A stretch of 7,326 nucleotides of DNA. Source: Candidatus Glassbacteria bacterium RIFCSPLOWO2_12_FULL_58_11. Its GTDB lineage: Bacteria; Gemmatimonadota; Glassbacteria; GWA2-58-10. The notes under the pieces were generated by a model. The model saw nothing but the letters and a program-made list of their open reading frames with translations. It did not search any database and was not told the origin of the DNA. The DNA is taken from assembly GCA_001780825.1 (NCBI GenBank), contig MFIX01000227.1:1-7326 (forward strand), read 5' to 3'. The position numbers and the translations under genes were made by a program. Shown here one piece after another: positions 1-5,546 of this stretch. Positions within the stretch are counted from its first letter, which is position 1; the number at the start of each line of letters is the position of its first letter.

Positions 1-433
1 GCTTTCCGTTGAGAAAGGCCCGCCGCGTAAATTCTCCGGCCCGGGCCGCGCGCGCCCCGGCGGCGAATGCCGCCCGGCAGACCGCCTCGGGCGCGGCCGC
101 CCCGCCGTGGCACTGAACCTCCAGCACATCTTCGCCGGTAAAGCTCGCCGGGCCCCGGTACTTTACCACCAGGGCGCTGTCCAATGGCTCACCGCTTTCC
201 GGGGAGATAATGGTGAAAAGCGCGTTCTGCCGCGGCTCGAGGCGCTCGAACAGCTTTTTCTCTTTGACAATCAAGCGCCCGGTCTCCCAGGCTCCGGTCC
301 CGCTGATCCGCACCACAGCCACGGCCCCGATACCCGGCGGTGTGGAAAGCGCGGCGATAGTCTCCGCCCTGGCGACGGGAACCTCAGGACTATAGTCAAT
401 TTTACGCGCTTTTATATTCTCATTCTTTCGCAA
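1..433 (-). CDS. mnmE: MnmE, tRNA uridine-34 modification GTPase (N-terminal part; runs off left edge)
   Basis: MnmE, with MnmG, installs the (carboxymethyl)aminomethyl group at C5 of wobble uridine 34 in tRNA, using a tetrahydrofolate-derived one-carbon unit and GTP. Only the N-terminal folate-binding TrmE_N domain lies in the window. Reading the minus strand gives the family signatures ETIAALSTPPGIGAVAVVRI, then SFTGEDVLEVQCHGG, then GEFTRRAFLNGK at the edge. The G domain and the C-terminal CxGK motif would lie outside. No ATG exists in frame before the conserved ETIAAL. The best start is a TTG at 433-431, overlapping the end of the PP-loop gene by 22 bases. It lacks a good Shine-Dalgarno, so the start is uncertain; ATT at 400-398 is an alternative. 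The overlap implies cotranscription with the two upstream genes. The family call is very secure. Confidence 0.93.
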   Translation of the reverse strand, partial: MRKNENIKARKIDYSPEVPVARAETIAALSTPPGIGAVAVVRISGTGAWETGRLIVKEKKLFERLEPRQNALFTIISPESGEPLDSALVVKYRGPASFTGEDVLEVQCHGGAAAPEAVCRAAFAAGARAARAGEFTRRAFLNGK

Positions 434-1470
434 ATTTCGGTTTCCAAAGGTTGAACTGTCAGGCGGCGGTTTTCCGCGCCGGAAATACGGACCTCGACCT
501 CGACCGACTCCCGGTCCTTGCCGTCACTGTAGCGCGCGGTGAGCCGGGCCGCGGTCAGGACCGCCTCCTCGCTGATACCGCCCTCGAGCAAGCTGAGCGG
601 TCCCTCGACCTCGAGGCAGTTCATCTGGGCCCTTCCTCCGGTATTTTTCTCCAGAAAGAAGTTCTCCGCCTCGTTGCGGCCGACAATCACCTTGTTGAGA
701 TTATTAATCCTGAAATGCCGGCCGACCTTGAGCAGCATCACCTGATCGGTGGACATGGTTTTTTTCTCAGTGTGATGGAACAGGTCCTGCATTCGCTTGG
801 CATAGTTCGGATCGGTGAGGAAGCAGCAGCCGCCGGCCGGCTGCGGGTAATCGTCCAGGCCGATCCGGGCCGCGAGCTCCATCTGGGGCTTACGGTTGCG
901 GCCGTGGAAATCGTACATCTTTTCCCGGTCCACCCAGCCCTCCAGTTCGGCCTTGCTCGGCTCGAGTATTCTGGCCGAGAGCGGCCGGAGAATAAGCCCG
1001 GCGCAGCCGCTTTCCTTCTCGATCAGTTTCAGCGTGTTGCGCATCTGGCTCATCGGCCGCTGTCCCACGACCTCGCCGGTGATTATGAACTTCGCCCCGG
1101 AGCGCTCCATGTATTCCCGGGTTTTCTGCTGCATGAAAATCCGGCAATCAATACAGGGGTTCACCCCGCTGCCGTAACCGTAGCGCGGCTCGGTCAGGAT
1201 CCGCATGTATTCCTTGGAGATATCGATAATCTCCACCGGCAGACGCCACTGCGCGCCTGCCCGCAACGCCTCGTTGCGCACCGACTTGGGATCGATCGGC
1301 GCGCCCAGGCCGGACATGCTCCGGCGATGGTCGGTCAGGCAGAAGCCGGTGCTGTAGTTGACCCCAAGCACCTCGATACCCTGATCGGCGACGATTTTGA
1401 CCGCCAGGGAGCTGTCCAGCCCCCCGGAGAGCATCGCCACCGCTTTGATCCTCTCTTTTTTATTCCCCAA
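412..1470 (-). CDS. PP-loop ATPase fused to NFACT-R (DUF814) domain; MnmA-like, probable tRNA thiolation enzyme
   Basis: 352 residues. The N-terminal half is an adenine-nucleotide alpha-hydrolase (PP-loop) domain: the nucleotide loop SGGLDSS sits at residues 15-21, as in MnmA, ThiI and related enzymes that adenylate a tRNA base before sulfur insertion. A CxxC lies at 106-109 (NPCIDC) and a CC pair at 215-216 (PAGGCC). They align by eye with the two catalytic cysteines of MnmA, with a third cysteine in reach, as in Fe-S-dependent thiolases. Residues about 245-315 look like an NFACT-R/DUF814 domain (KVGRHFRI, then IVGRNEAEN), a predicted RNA-binding module known from Rqc2/NEMF-type proteins and reported alongside PP-loop enzymes. 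The start is TTG at 1470, chosen because of a strong AAAGGAG 7 bases upstream. The gene overlaps the ATPase gene by 11 bases and mnmE by about 22. The role in tRNA U34 or U8 thiolation is inferred; the exact base is unknown. Confidence 0.82.
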   Translation of the reverse strand: MGNKKERIKAVAMLSGGLDSSLAVKIVADQGIEVLGVNYSTGFCLTDHRRSMSGLGAPIDPKSVRNEALRAGAQWRLPVEIIDISKEYMRILTEPRYGYGSGVNPCIDCRIFMQQKTREYMERSGAKFIITGEVVGQRPMSQMRNTLKLIEKESGCAGLILRPLSARILEPSKAELEGWVDREKMYDFHGRNRKPQMELAARIGLDDYPQPAGGCCFLTDPNYAKRMQDLFHHTEKKTMSTDQVMLLKVGRHFRINNLNKVIVGRNEAENFFLEKNTGGRAQMNCLEVEGPLSLLEGGISEEAVLTAARLTARYSDGKDRESVEVEVRISGAENRRLTVQPLETEICERMRI

Positions 1471-2113
1471 GGCCCATCTCCTTTCGCAAACCCTCTATCA
1501 AAACGAAACGGCCGAGCGGCAGAACCTTCACTCCCCGCGGAAAAGATTTCAGAAAGAGCGGGTTGTCGCACATGCCTCCGGAAAGGTAAAACTGCGCCGG
1601 CCGGCCGATAAACTGGTACGCATTAGTGGCGAGCCCCCTGGTGAAATCCGCCAGGGCCGACTCGCAGCTTCTCCCCGCGGCAATCGCCTCGAAAAGCTGC
1701 TCCATGCCTAATACGCCGCAGGTCACTCCCATTATCCCCCGGCCCGGTTCCACGCGGGCGGGGTCGATCTTGAAGTAATCGAGAATGAGTTCCAGAGTAA
1801 AACCGGTCAGTGCGCCGCACTTGGCCGACCAGTTCATCTCCGTCACCCTTCCCCCGGCAAATTTCACGTACTTCACATCCCGCGAGCCGACATCCAGCAC
1901 GGTGCAGTCGCGCTCGCCGGTCAGCTCCAGCGCGCCGTTGCCCAGGGCGATCAGCTCGTTTACCGTGCGGCCGGCACGGCCGGCGGTGTTATGGCCTGTC
2001 GCCCAATCCGCGCGGAACGAATTCAGCTCCCGGGTCTTGACGATTTTCCTGGCCCCGCCGACCGTATCGAAGGTTTTGGTCCAGGAGGTGCCGAAATCCG
2101 CTAACAGAGCCAC
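1460..2113 (-). CDS. BadF/BadG/HgdC-family ATPase (2-hydroxyacyl-CoA dehydratase activator-like), compact form
   Basis: 217 residues of the ASKHA fold used by CoA-dehydratase activators, dimeric ATPases that bridge one [4Fe-4S] cluster and inject electrons into a partner enzyme at the cost of ATP. Visible motifs are phosphate-1 DFGTSWTKTF (6-15), phosphate-2 LDVGSRDVKYVKF (73-85), the first cluster cysteine in AKCGALTGF (Cys99), the second in VTCGVLGMEQ (Cys132), and the adenosine motif YLSGGMCDNP (176-185). Known activators are about 255-270 residues, so this is a compact variant. No dehydratase subunit is in the window; the partner encoded next to it is the PP-loop/NFACT-R protein. The start is GTG at 2113, preceded by GAGGGGAAG about 6-8 bases upstream. 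The stop overlaps the next gene's start, implying translational coupling. Family membership is secure; the partner is inferred. Confidence 0.85.
   Translation of the reverse strand: MALLADFGTSWTKTFDTVGGARKIVKTRELNSFRADWATGHNTAGRAGRTVNELIALGNGALELTGERDCTVLDVGSRDVKYVKFAGGRVTEMNWSAKCGALTGFTLELILDYFKIDPARVEPGRGIMGVTCGVLGMEQLFEAIAAGRSCESALADFTRGLATNAYQFIGRPAQFYLSGGMCDNPLFLKSFPRGVKVLPLGRFVLIEGLRKEMGLGE
1478..1484 (-). promoter_or_regulatory. Shine-Dalgarno that fixes a TTG start
   Basis: AAAGGAG on the minus strand lies 7 bases before the TTG at 1470, inside the end of the upstream ATPase gene. No ATG or GTG in the PP-loop frame is as well placed; the nearby ATG at 1475 is in the ATPase frame and soon reaches that gene's stop. 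This supports the TTG start of the PP-loop gene and shows that the lineage uses TTG initiation. Confidence 0.7.
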
Positions 2114-2174
2114 CGAAACTTCCCCTCACCAAAGTTTACTACTCCGCTTTTTTCAAATCTTCAACAAACATAAT

Positions 2175-2203
2175 AATTTACAAAATCAAACCGGATTTGT
2201 AAA
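2175..2203 (-). promoter_or_regulatory. Putative sigma70-type promoter for the minus-strand tRNA-modification operon
   Basis: On the minus strand, TTTACA (2203-2198) is a 5/6 match to the -35 consensus. It is followed after exactly 17 bases by TAAATT (2180-2175), a 4/6 match to the -10. The predicted start near 2168 would give a leader of about 55 bases before the GTG at 2113. It overlaps the plus-strand promoter because both sit in one inverted repeat. This is inferred from base pattern only. Confidence 0.35.
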
Positions 2204-2205
2204 AT
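2177..2205 (+). promoter_or_regulatory. Putative sigma70-type promoter for the amidase-like gene
   Basis: TTTACA (2177-2182) and TAAAAT (2200-2205, 5/6 of TATAAT) are separated by 17 bases in the AT-rich part of the divergent intergenic region. Transcription starting near 2212 would leave a leader of about 165 bases before the ATG at 2378. It occupies almost the same DNA as the minus-strand promoter. Confidence 0.4.
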
Positions 2206-2377
2206 TTTTCCTGTTTACGATCCGATCACCCGGAGAGAAACAACGCTCCCCGGCCAGCGTTCGAGCCAACTCCCGAAAATGGAATTTGCCGTCCGGCCCG
2301 GAATCTATTAAGTTGAACCTGTGCTTGAACCGGACCGTCATCCCGAAAAATTCAAGTATCAAGAGAACAATAAATTC

Positions 2378-4168
2378 ATGCCTGGACTCAAGAAGACAGC
2401 CCTGAAACCGAGCGCCCGGCTGTTACTGGCCTTCCTTTTTTTCAGCCTCGCCACCAGCCTGCGGCCCCAGAACTCCGAGGAGCAGCCTGAACCTACCGAG
2501 CCGGAAAGCCATCTCACCGTAACCATGGGCAGTTCGCTTTGGGAAACCCTGGTCGATAACGGGGTAAACCCCTCTATCTGGAAATACGTGTTCGAATATA
2601 ACCGCGCCAACAACCCCGCTTTCGCCAGAATCACCAGGGCAAACCGGATACCGCGCGGCACGGTCATCTTTATTCCGCTGGAGCGGGATGAGGAAGCCCT
2701 GGAAAAACGCAAAACCGCCCCCTCCCGGCCTTCACGGTCCACGGTGGAGGACACGGTAAAACTGCTCGATGGAATCCAGTTTATCCGGGTTCGGCCGGGC
2801 CGCGGCCAGAGCCTGGCCGATGTGATCACCCAGTTCTGCATCCCCGCCTCGGTCCGCAGCAACCAGAACCGCCTGATCCTCAGGAGGAATATTTACAGCG
2901 ACCTGCGCGATACCTACCGGAGGATGGGCTCGAGCCTGAGCTACCGTGACCCGACCTTTTTACTGCCCGATTACCTGGCTGCGGACCAACTGGATTCTCT
3001 TCAGCGGCGGATCGAGTACTTTCAGTACTCTCTACAGCATTTTATCCCCCGGGACAGCCTTCTGGAGCTCTCCCCGGGAGACATCCGGCATGTCGCCGCC
3101 GCCGGGGAGGACTACCGCGGCCTGGCCAAGCTCTATCTCGCTGATACGGACGCCTTTCCGGCCTCCTATCCTTATAAGAAATATTTCAGCGACCACCTGG
3201 CCTACATGTCCCAGCAGATCCGTGAATACAATTTCAACCAGCCGGTCTGGCCGGGGAATGCCTATTATATCCCAGGTTACCTGGTGACCGGCGATTATTT
3301 CCGCCGTAACTCGGAAGTGAAGCTGGAACCCCGGACCAAGGATTATCTAACTTACCGTAACGGGCTCATGGTGTCGCTCGAATACCATGTCACGCGCCGG
3401 AAAGCTTACTGGCGGCGCAGGCAGCAGTACCTTCCTCCCATGGAACGGCAATTGTCCGACGGCCGGAAAGCCTATCCGGACATGCTCCTCTGGCACCGGA
3501 CCGGCCTGGACCCCGAGGTGGAGGAGGCCCTGCGCAACCGCCACATCCAGAATTTCAGCGTGCGCTATATCCACCGGATGGCGGTAAGCAACTATTATAT
3601 CAGCGAATCCGGCCAATGTTTCCTGATCGTGGACCCCGATAAAAATTCCCGCGACCATGCCGGCAGCCCGGCGGACTACCGTTGTCTCTGGAACGGCGTG
3701 AGCGATGTCTCGGATGTCTCGATCGGGGTCGAGATCGAGGGAGGCTTTCTCACTCCTCTTTCCAGCGCCCAGCTCGAAACCGCCAGAAAGCTGCAAGAGG
3801 TGCTTCGCGGCATCTACATCATTCCGGATGACAGGCTGCTCGACCACCGTAAAGTCGCCTGCCGCAGGGGACCCGGTCCCGCTCTGCAGCGGGGGCGCAA
3901 GTCCGACGGCCTCACAACCGCCGACCGCCAGGCGATCGGCATCCGGCCGATCCTCGACCCGGATGTGCTGCGCGGACTGGTGGATCCCAATCTCAACGAA
4001 CAGCTCCAGCGCCAGGCCGACAGCACGGATTACTGGTATAAGGTCGAGATCGACCCCGATCTCGAAGCCACCGCCCGTAAAATCGGCTGGCAGCTCAGCG
4101 GAGACCGCTGGGTCAGGCAGGACAGCACACAGGCCGGATTGCCAAAAAGCCAGCCCGCCGCCTTCTGA
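2378..4168 (+). CDS. Exported LysM-like / AmpD-PGRP-type N-acetylmuramoyl-L-alanine amidase-domain protein
   Basis: 596 residues from ATG 2378, chosen because a signal-like N-terminus follows at once: KK at 5-6, then the hydrophobic stretch LLLAFLFFSLATSL. A GTG at 2321 in the same frame would add 19 polar residues and is less likely. AAGAG at 2361-2365 is a weak, distant ribosome site. Three degenerate LysM-like modules (about 45-101, 135-200, 236-302) each end in a FIPL, LLPDYL or YIPGYL type strand, suggesting peptidoglycan binding. The C-terminal part (about 365-510) resembles Amidase_2/AmpD: WHRTG (His373), DHAG (426-429), the catalytic-Glu segment SIGVEIEGG (448-456, Glu452), DHRK (His490) and GPGPAL. 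The final zinc ligand, normally Asp in DPGP, is Gly498. It would act on peptidoglycan in the envelope, or bind it if inactive. The family call is good; activity is uncertain. Confidence 0.75.
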   Translation: MPGLKKTALKPSARLLLAFLFFSLATSLRPQNSEEQPEPTEPESHLTVTMGSSLWETLVDNGVNPSIWKYVFEYNRANNPAFARITRANRIPRGTVIFIPLERDEEALEKRKTAPSRPSRSTVEDTVKLLDGIQFIRVRPGRGQSLADVITQFCIPASVRSNQNRLILRRNIYSDLRDTYRRMGSSLSYRDPTFLLPDYLAADQLDSLQRRIEYFQYSLQHFIPRDSLLELSPGDIRHVAAAGEDYRGLAKLYLADTDAFPASYPYKKYFSDHLAYMSQQIREYNFNQPVWPGNAYYIPGYLVTGDYFRRNSEVKLEPRTKDYLTYRNGLMVSLEYHVTRRKAYWRRRQQYLPPMERQLSDGRKAYPDMLLWHRTGLDPEVEEALRNRHIQNFSVRYIHRMAVSNYYISESGQCFLIVDPDKNSRDHAGSPADYRCLWNGVSDVSDVSIGVEIEGGFLTPLSSAQLETARKLQEVLRGIYIIPDDRLLDHRKVACRRGPGPALQRGRKSDGLTTADRQAIGIRPILDPDVLRGLVDPNLNEQLQRQADSTDYWYKVEIDPDLEATARKIGWQLSGDRWVRQDSTQAGLPKSQPAAF

Positions 4169-4507
4169 TAGCTTTCCCGAACAACTGATACGTCCACTCG
4201 TTCAATTTTTAGCCTTTTCTCCATCCTGATGGTAATAAGTACAATAGTTATATTATGCTTTTGATTTTCATTATCATTCTATATCAATTAATAAAATATT
4301 GTATTTTGATTGTCGTATTGTTAACATTTAAGTAGTCAATTCGTTAAACAAGAACTATTCTTAATAGAGCCTTCAGAGGCACCGCCTGGCGATTCAGCAT
4401 TGATCCGGCCGGTCCTAAACGGATTTAAATACACCTCAGAATTTATGTTCGCGACATCCCGGCAAGCCTAGTACAACTTAATTAATTACCTTTCAAGGAG
4501 GACCTTA
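4169..4507 (+). other. Gene-free AT-rich leader upstream of rubrerythrin
   Basis: This 339-base stretch contains a sharp AT-rich island (about 4225-4350) with several -10-like hexamers, such as TAAAAT at 4292-4297, but no convincing -35 partner. A Fur/PerR-like box lies at 4262-4276. Small imperfect stems surround the palindrome-like AAGAACTATTCTT near 4350-4362. No coding sequence is evident, and no clear terminator follows the amidase-like gene. The rubrerythrin promoter is presumably here. Confidence 0.6.
4262..4276 (+). promoter_or_regulatory. Fur/PerR-like box upstream of rubrerythrin
   Basis: TGATTTTCATTATCA matches the 7-1-7 Fur-family consensus TGATAATnATTATCA at 12 of 14 defined positions; against the PerR form TTATAATnATTATAA it matches 10 of 14. 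Rubrerythrins are classic PerR/Fur targets, which supports the assignment. The site is about 230 bases before the start codon, in very AT-rich DNA where chance matches are more likely. Confidence 0.4.
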
Positions 4508-5077
4508 ATGGTCAAAAAAGGCAGCAAGACAGAGCATAACCTTCTGGCCGCGTTCGCCGGAGAATCCCAGGCCCGCAACCGTTACACGATGTACGCCTCC
4601 CAGGCCAAGGAGGAGGGCCTCAAGCAGATCGAGGCCATTTTCCTGGAAACCGCGGACCACGAGCGTCTGCATGCCAAGCGCTTCTTCCGTTTCCTCGGCG
4701 GCGACCCGGTCCAGATCACCGCGATGTATCCCACCGCGATCGGCGACACCGCCTTTAACCTGAAAGCCGCCGCGGCCGGCGAGAACGAGGAGCACACGGT
4801 CCTGTATCCCGGCGCCGCGGATGTGGCTCAGCAGGAGGGCTATCCGGATGTAGCCAAGCAGTTCCGGGAAACGGCCAAGGTGGAGCAGGAACACGAGAAG
4901 CGCTATCTCAAGCTGCTGAAAAACATCGAGGAGGGCCTGGTGTTCAAGCGTAAGGTCAAAGTGTACTGGAAATGCCGGGCTTGCGGCCGCATTATCCAAG
5001 CGACCCAGGCTCCCTTGCGCTGCCCCACCTGCGACCACCCGCAGAGCCATTTCGAGCTGTTTGTCGAGGCTTATTAA
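4508..5077 (+). CDS. rbr: Rubrerythrin (diiron peroxidase with rubredoxin domain)
   Basis: 189 residues, the usual rubrerythrin length. The protein reduces hydrogen peroxide in the cytoplasm of anaerobes and microaerophiles, taking electrons from rubredoxin or NADH-dependent reductases. The N-terminal ferritin-like four-helix domain shows the ligands Glu19 (GESQARNRY), Glu52 and His55 (DHERLH), Glu92 and Glu95 (GENEE), and Glu126 and His129 (EQEH). The C-terminal rubredoxin-type FeS4 domain has Cys156/Cys159 (CRACG) and Cys172/Cys175 (CPTC). All expected metal ligands are present, so it should be active. The start at ATG 4508 has a consensus AAGGAGG at 4495-4501, 6 bases upstream, suggesting strong translation. 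It is monocistronic: an AT-rich leader with a Fur-like box lies before it and a strong terminator directly after. Confidence 0.97.
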   Translation: MVKKGSKTEHNLLAAFAGESQARNRYTMYASQAKEEGLKQIEAIFLETADHERLHAKRFFRFLGGDPVQITAMYPTAIGDTAFNLKAAAAGENEEHTVLYPGAADVAQQEGYPDVAKQFRETAKVEQEHEKRYLKLLKNIEEGLVFKRKVKVYWKCRACGRIIQATQAPLRCPTCDHPQSHFELFVEAY

Positions 5078-5107
5078 GCGCTGAACCCTCTATCCGACAT
5101 ATCCTTG

Positions 5108-5143
5108 CCCCGCGGGCCTGGACTTCAGGCCCGCGGGGCTTTT
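5108..5143 (+). terminator. Intrinsic terminator after rubrerythrin
   Basis: CCCCGCGGGCCTG (5108-5120) and CAGGCCCGCGGGG (5126-5138) form a perfect 13-bp stem around the 5-base loop GACTT. It is followed by C and then TTTT at 5140-5143, and lies 31 bases after the rubrerythrin stop. The T run is short but the stem is very stable. Confidence 0.88.
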
Positions 5144-5247
5144 GCATTCCATCTCCCGCCACTGTCTTCTTGCGCCTGAATTTATATTTGATTTTGCGAC
5201 TCTCAACCGGTAAGATGAATCCAGCCGGCTACTCAAGCACTGTCTGT

Positions 5248-5264
5248 TATAGTAATTGCCATAA
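5248..5264 (+). repeat. Degenerate sequence resembling an end of the miniature element
   Basis: TA followed by TAGTAATTGCCATAA matches the left end of the element at 5427 (TA then GAGCGATTGCCAAAA) at 11 of 15 positions, with the TA in the same place. It could be the relic of another copy, but no matching second end is clear, so it may be chance. Confidence 0.25.
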
Positions 5265-5426
5265 GCTCTTGCGCTTTGGATTCGATCTGGAAAGGCCGGC
5301 CAGCCTGAAGACTTATCCCGGCAGCTTTTTACAGCCGGAGACCAATAAAAACCTCTCAAGCGTAATGGACTTCCGAAGAGGCAGTTATGAGACTCAAGGG
5401 CAATCCATCCAAGTAGTGCTGTATTA

Positions 5427-5513
5427 GAGCGATTGCCAAAATACCCTGGCTAATCGAAGATTCGTTAAACTCTAACGGCAGTTCGAAAAGGAAAATACTT
5501 TTGGCAATCACTC
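5427..5513. mobile_element. Putative 87-bp MITE with TA-flanked terminal inverted repeats (IS630/Tc1-like)
   Basis: GAGCGATTGCCAAAA (5427-5441) and TTTTGGCAATCACTC (5499-5513) are inverted repeats with one mismatch in 15. Each end is bordered by a TA dinucleotide (5425-5426 and 5514-5515), the target duplication expected of IS630/Tc1-mariner transposition. The 57-base core encodes nothing and contains small stems, for example CGTTAAACTCTAACG. The right end lies only about 30 bases before the aminotransferase ATG, so the element would be in or next to its leader. The alternative is a simple stem-loop regulatory RNA. Confidence 0.45.
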
Positions 5514-5546
5514 TATCTTGCGAAATCAACCGCGGGGCGCTAGGTC

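Larger units (their letters stand above)
2175..2206. repeat. Inverted repeat in the divergent intergenic region
   Basis: AATTTACAAAATC (2175-2187) and GATTTGTAAAATT (2194-2206) are near-reverse complements, with a one-base bulge and a 6-base loop. The repeat creates the two opposite-facing promoter-like sites and could also be an operator for a dimeric regulator. It is not a convincing terminator: no gene ends here, and only a short T run follows on the plus strand. Confidence 0.55.
5144..5546. other. Gene-free region with a miniature element
   Basis: About 400 bases separate the rubrerythrin terminator from the aminotransferase gene. A plus-strand open frame crosses into it up to 5427, but it begins inside the rubrerythrin gene in another frame and has no protein-like features. 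The right part holds the 87-bp inverted-repeat element at 5427-5513. A degraded element-end-like sequence lies at 5248-5264. I see no RNA gene. Confidence 0.55.

Noticed and set aside
451..1611. Long plus-strand open frame of 386 codons opposite the PP-loop gene
   Set aside because: It is the complement of a clear PP-loop/NFACT-R gene with family motifs; the plus-strand product has no recognisable motif and no ribosome site.
2279..2311. Ten-codon open frame (MEFAVRPGIY) in the leader of the amidase-like gene
   Set aside because: There is no Shine-Dalgarno, no run of regulatory codons and no attenuator hairpins; too short to support as a leader peptide.
4135..4146. GATTGCCAAAA, an 11-base match to the miniature-element end, inside the amidase-like gene
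   Set aside because: It lies within the coding sequence, is not bordered by TA and has no partner end; most likely chance.
4170..4217. Possible terminator after the amidase-like gene (GAAC/GTTC followed by ATTTTT)
   Set aside because: Only four continuous base pairs form around a long loop, too weak to call a terminator.
4339..4474. ATTCGTTAAAC shared by the rubrerythrin leader and the miniature-element core (5459-5469)
   Set aside because: A single 11-base match with no extension on either side; not enough to claim a repeat family.
5215..5427. Possible small protein of 70 codons starting at ATG 5215
   Set aside because: No ribosome site, no protein-like composition, and its end runs into the miniature element; treated as non-coding.
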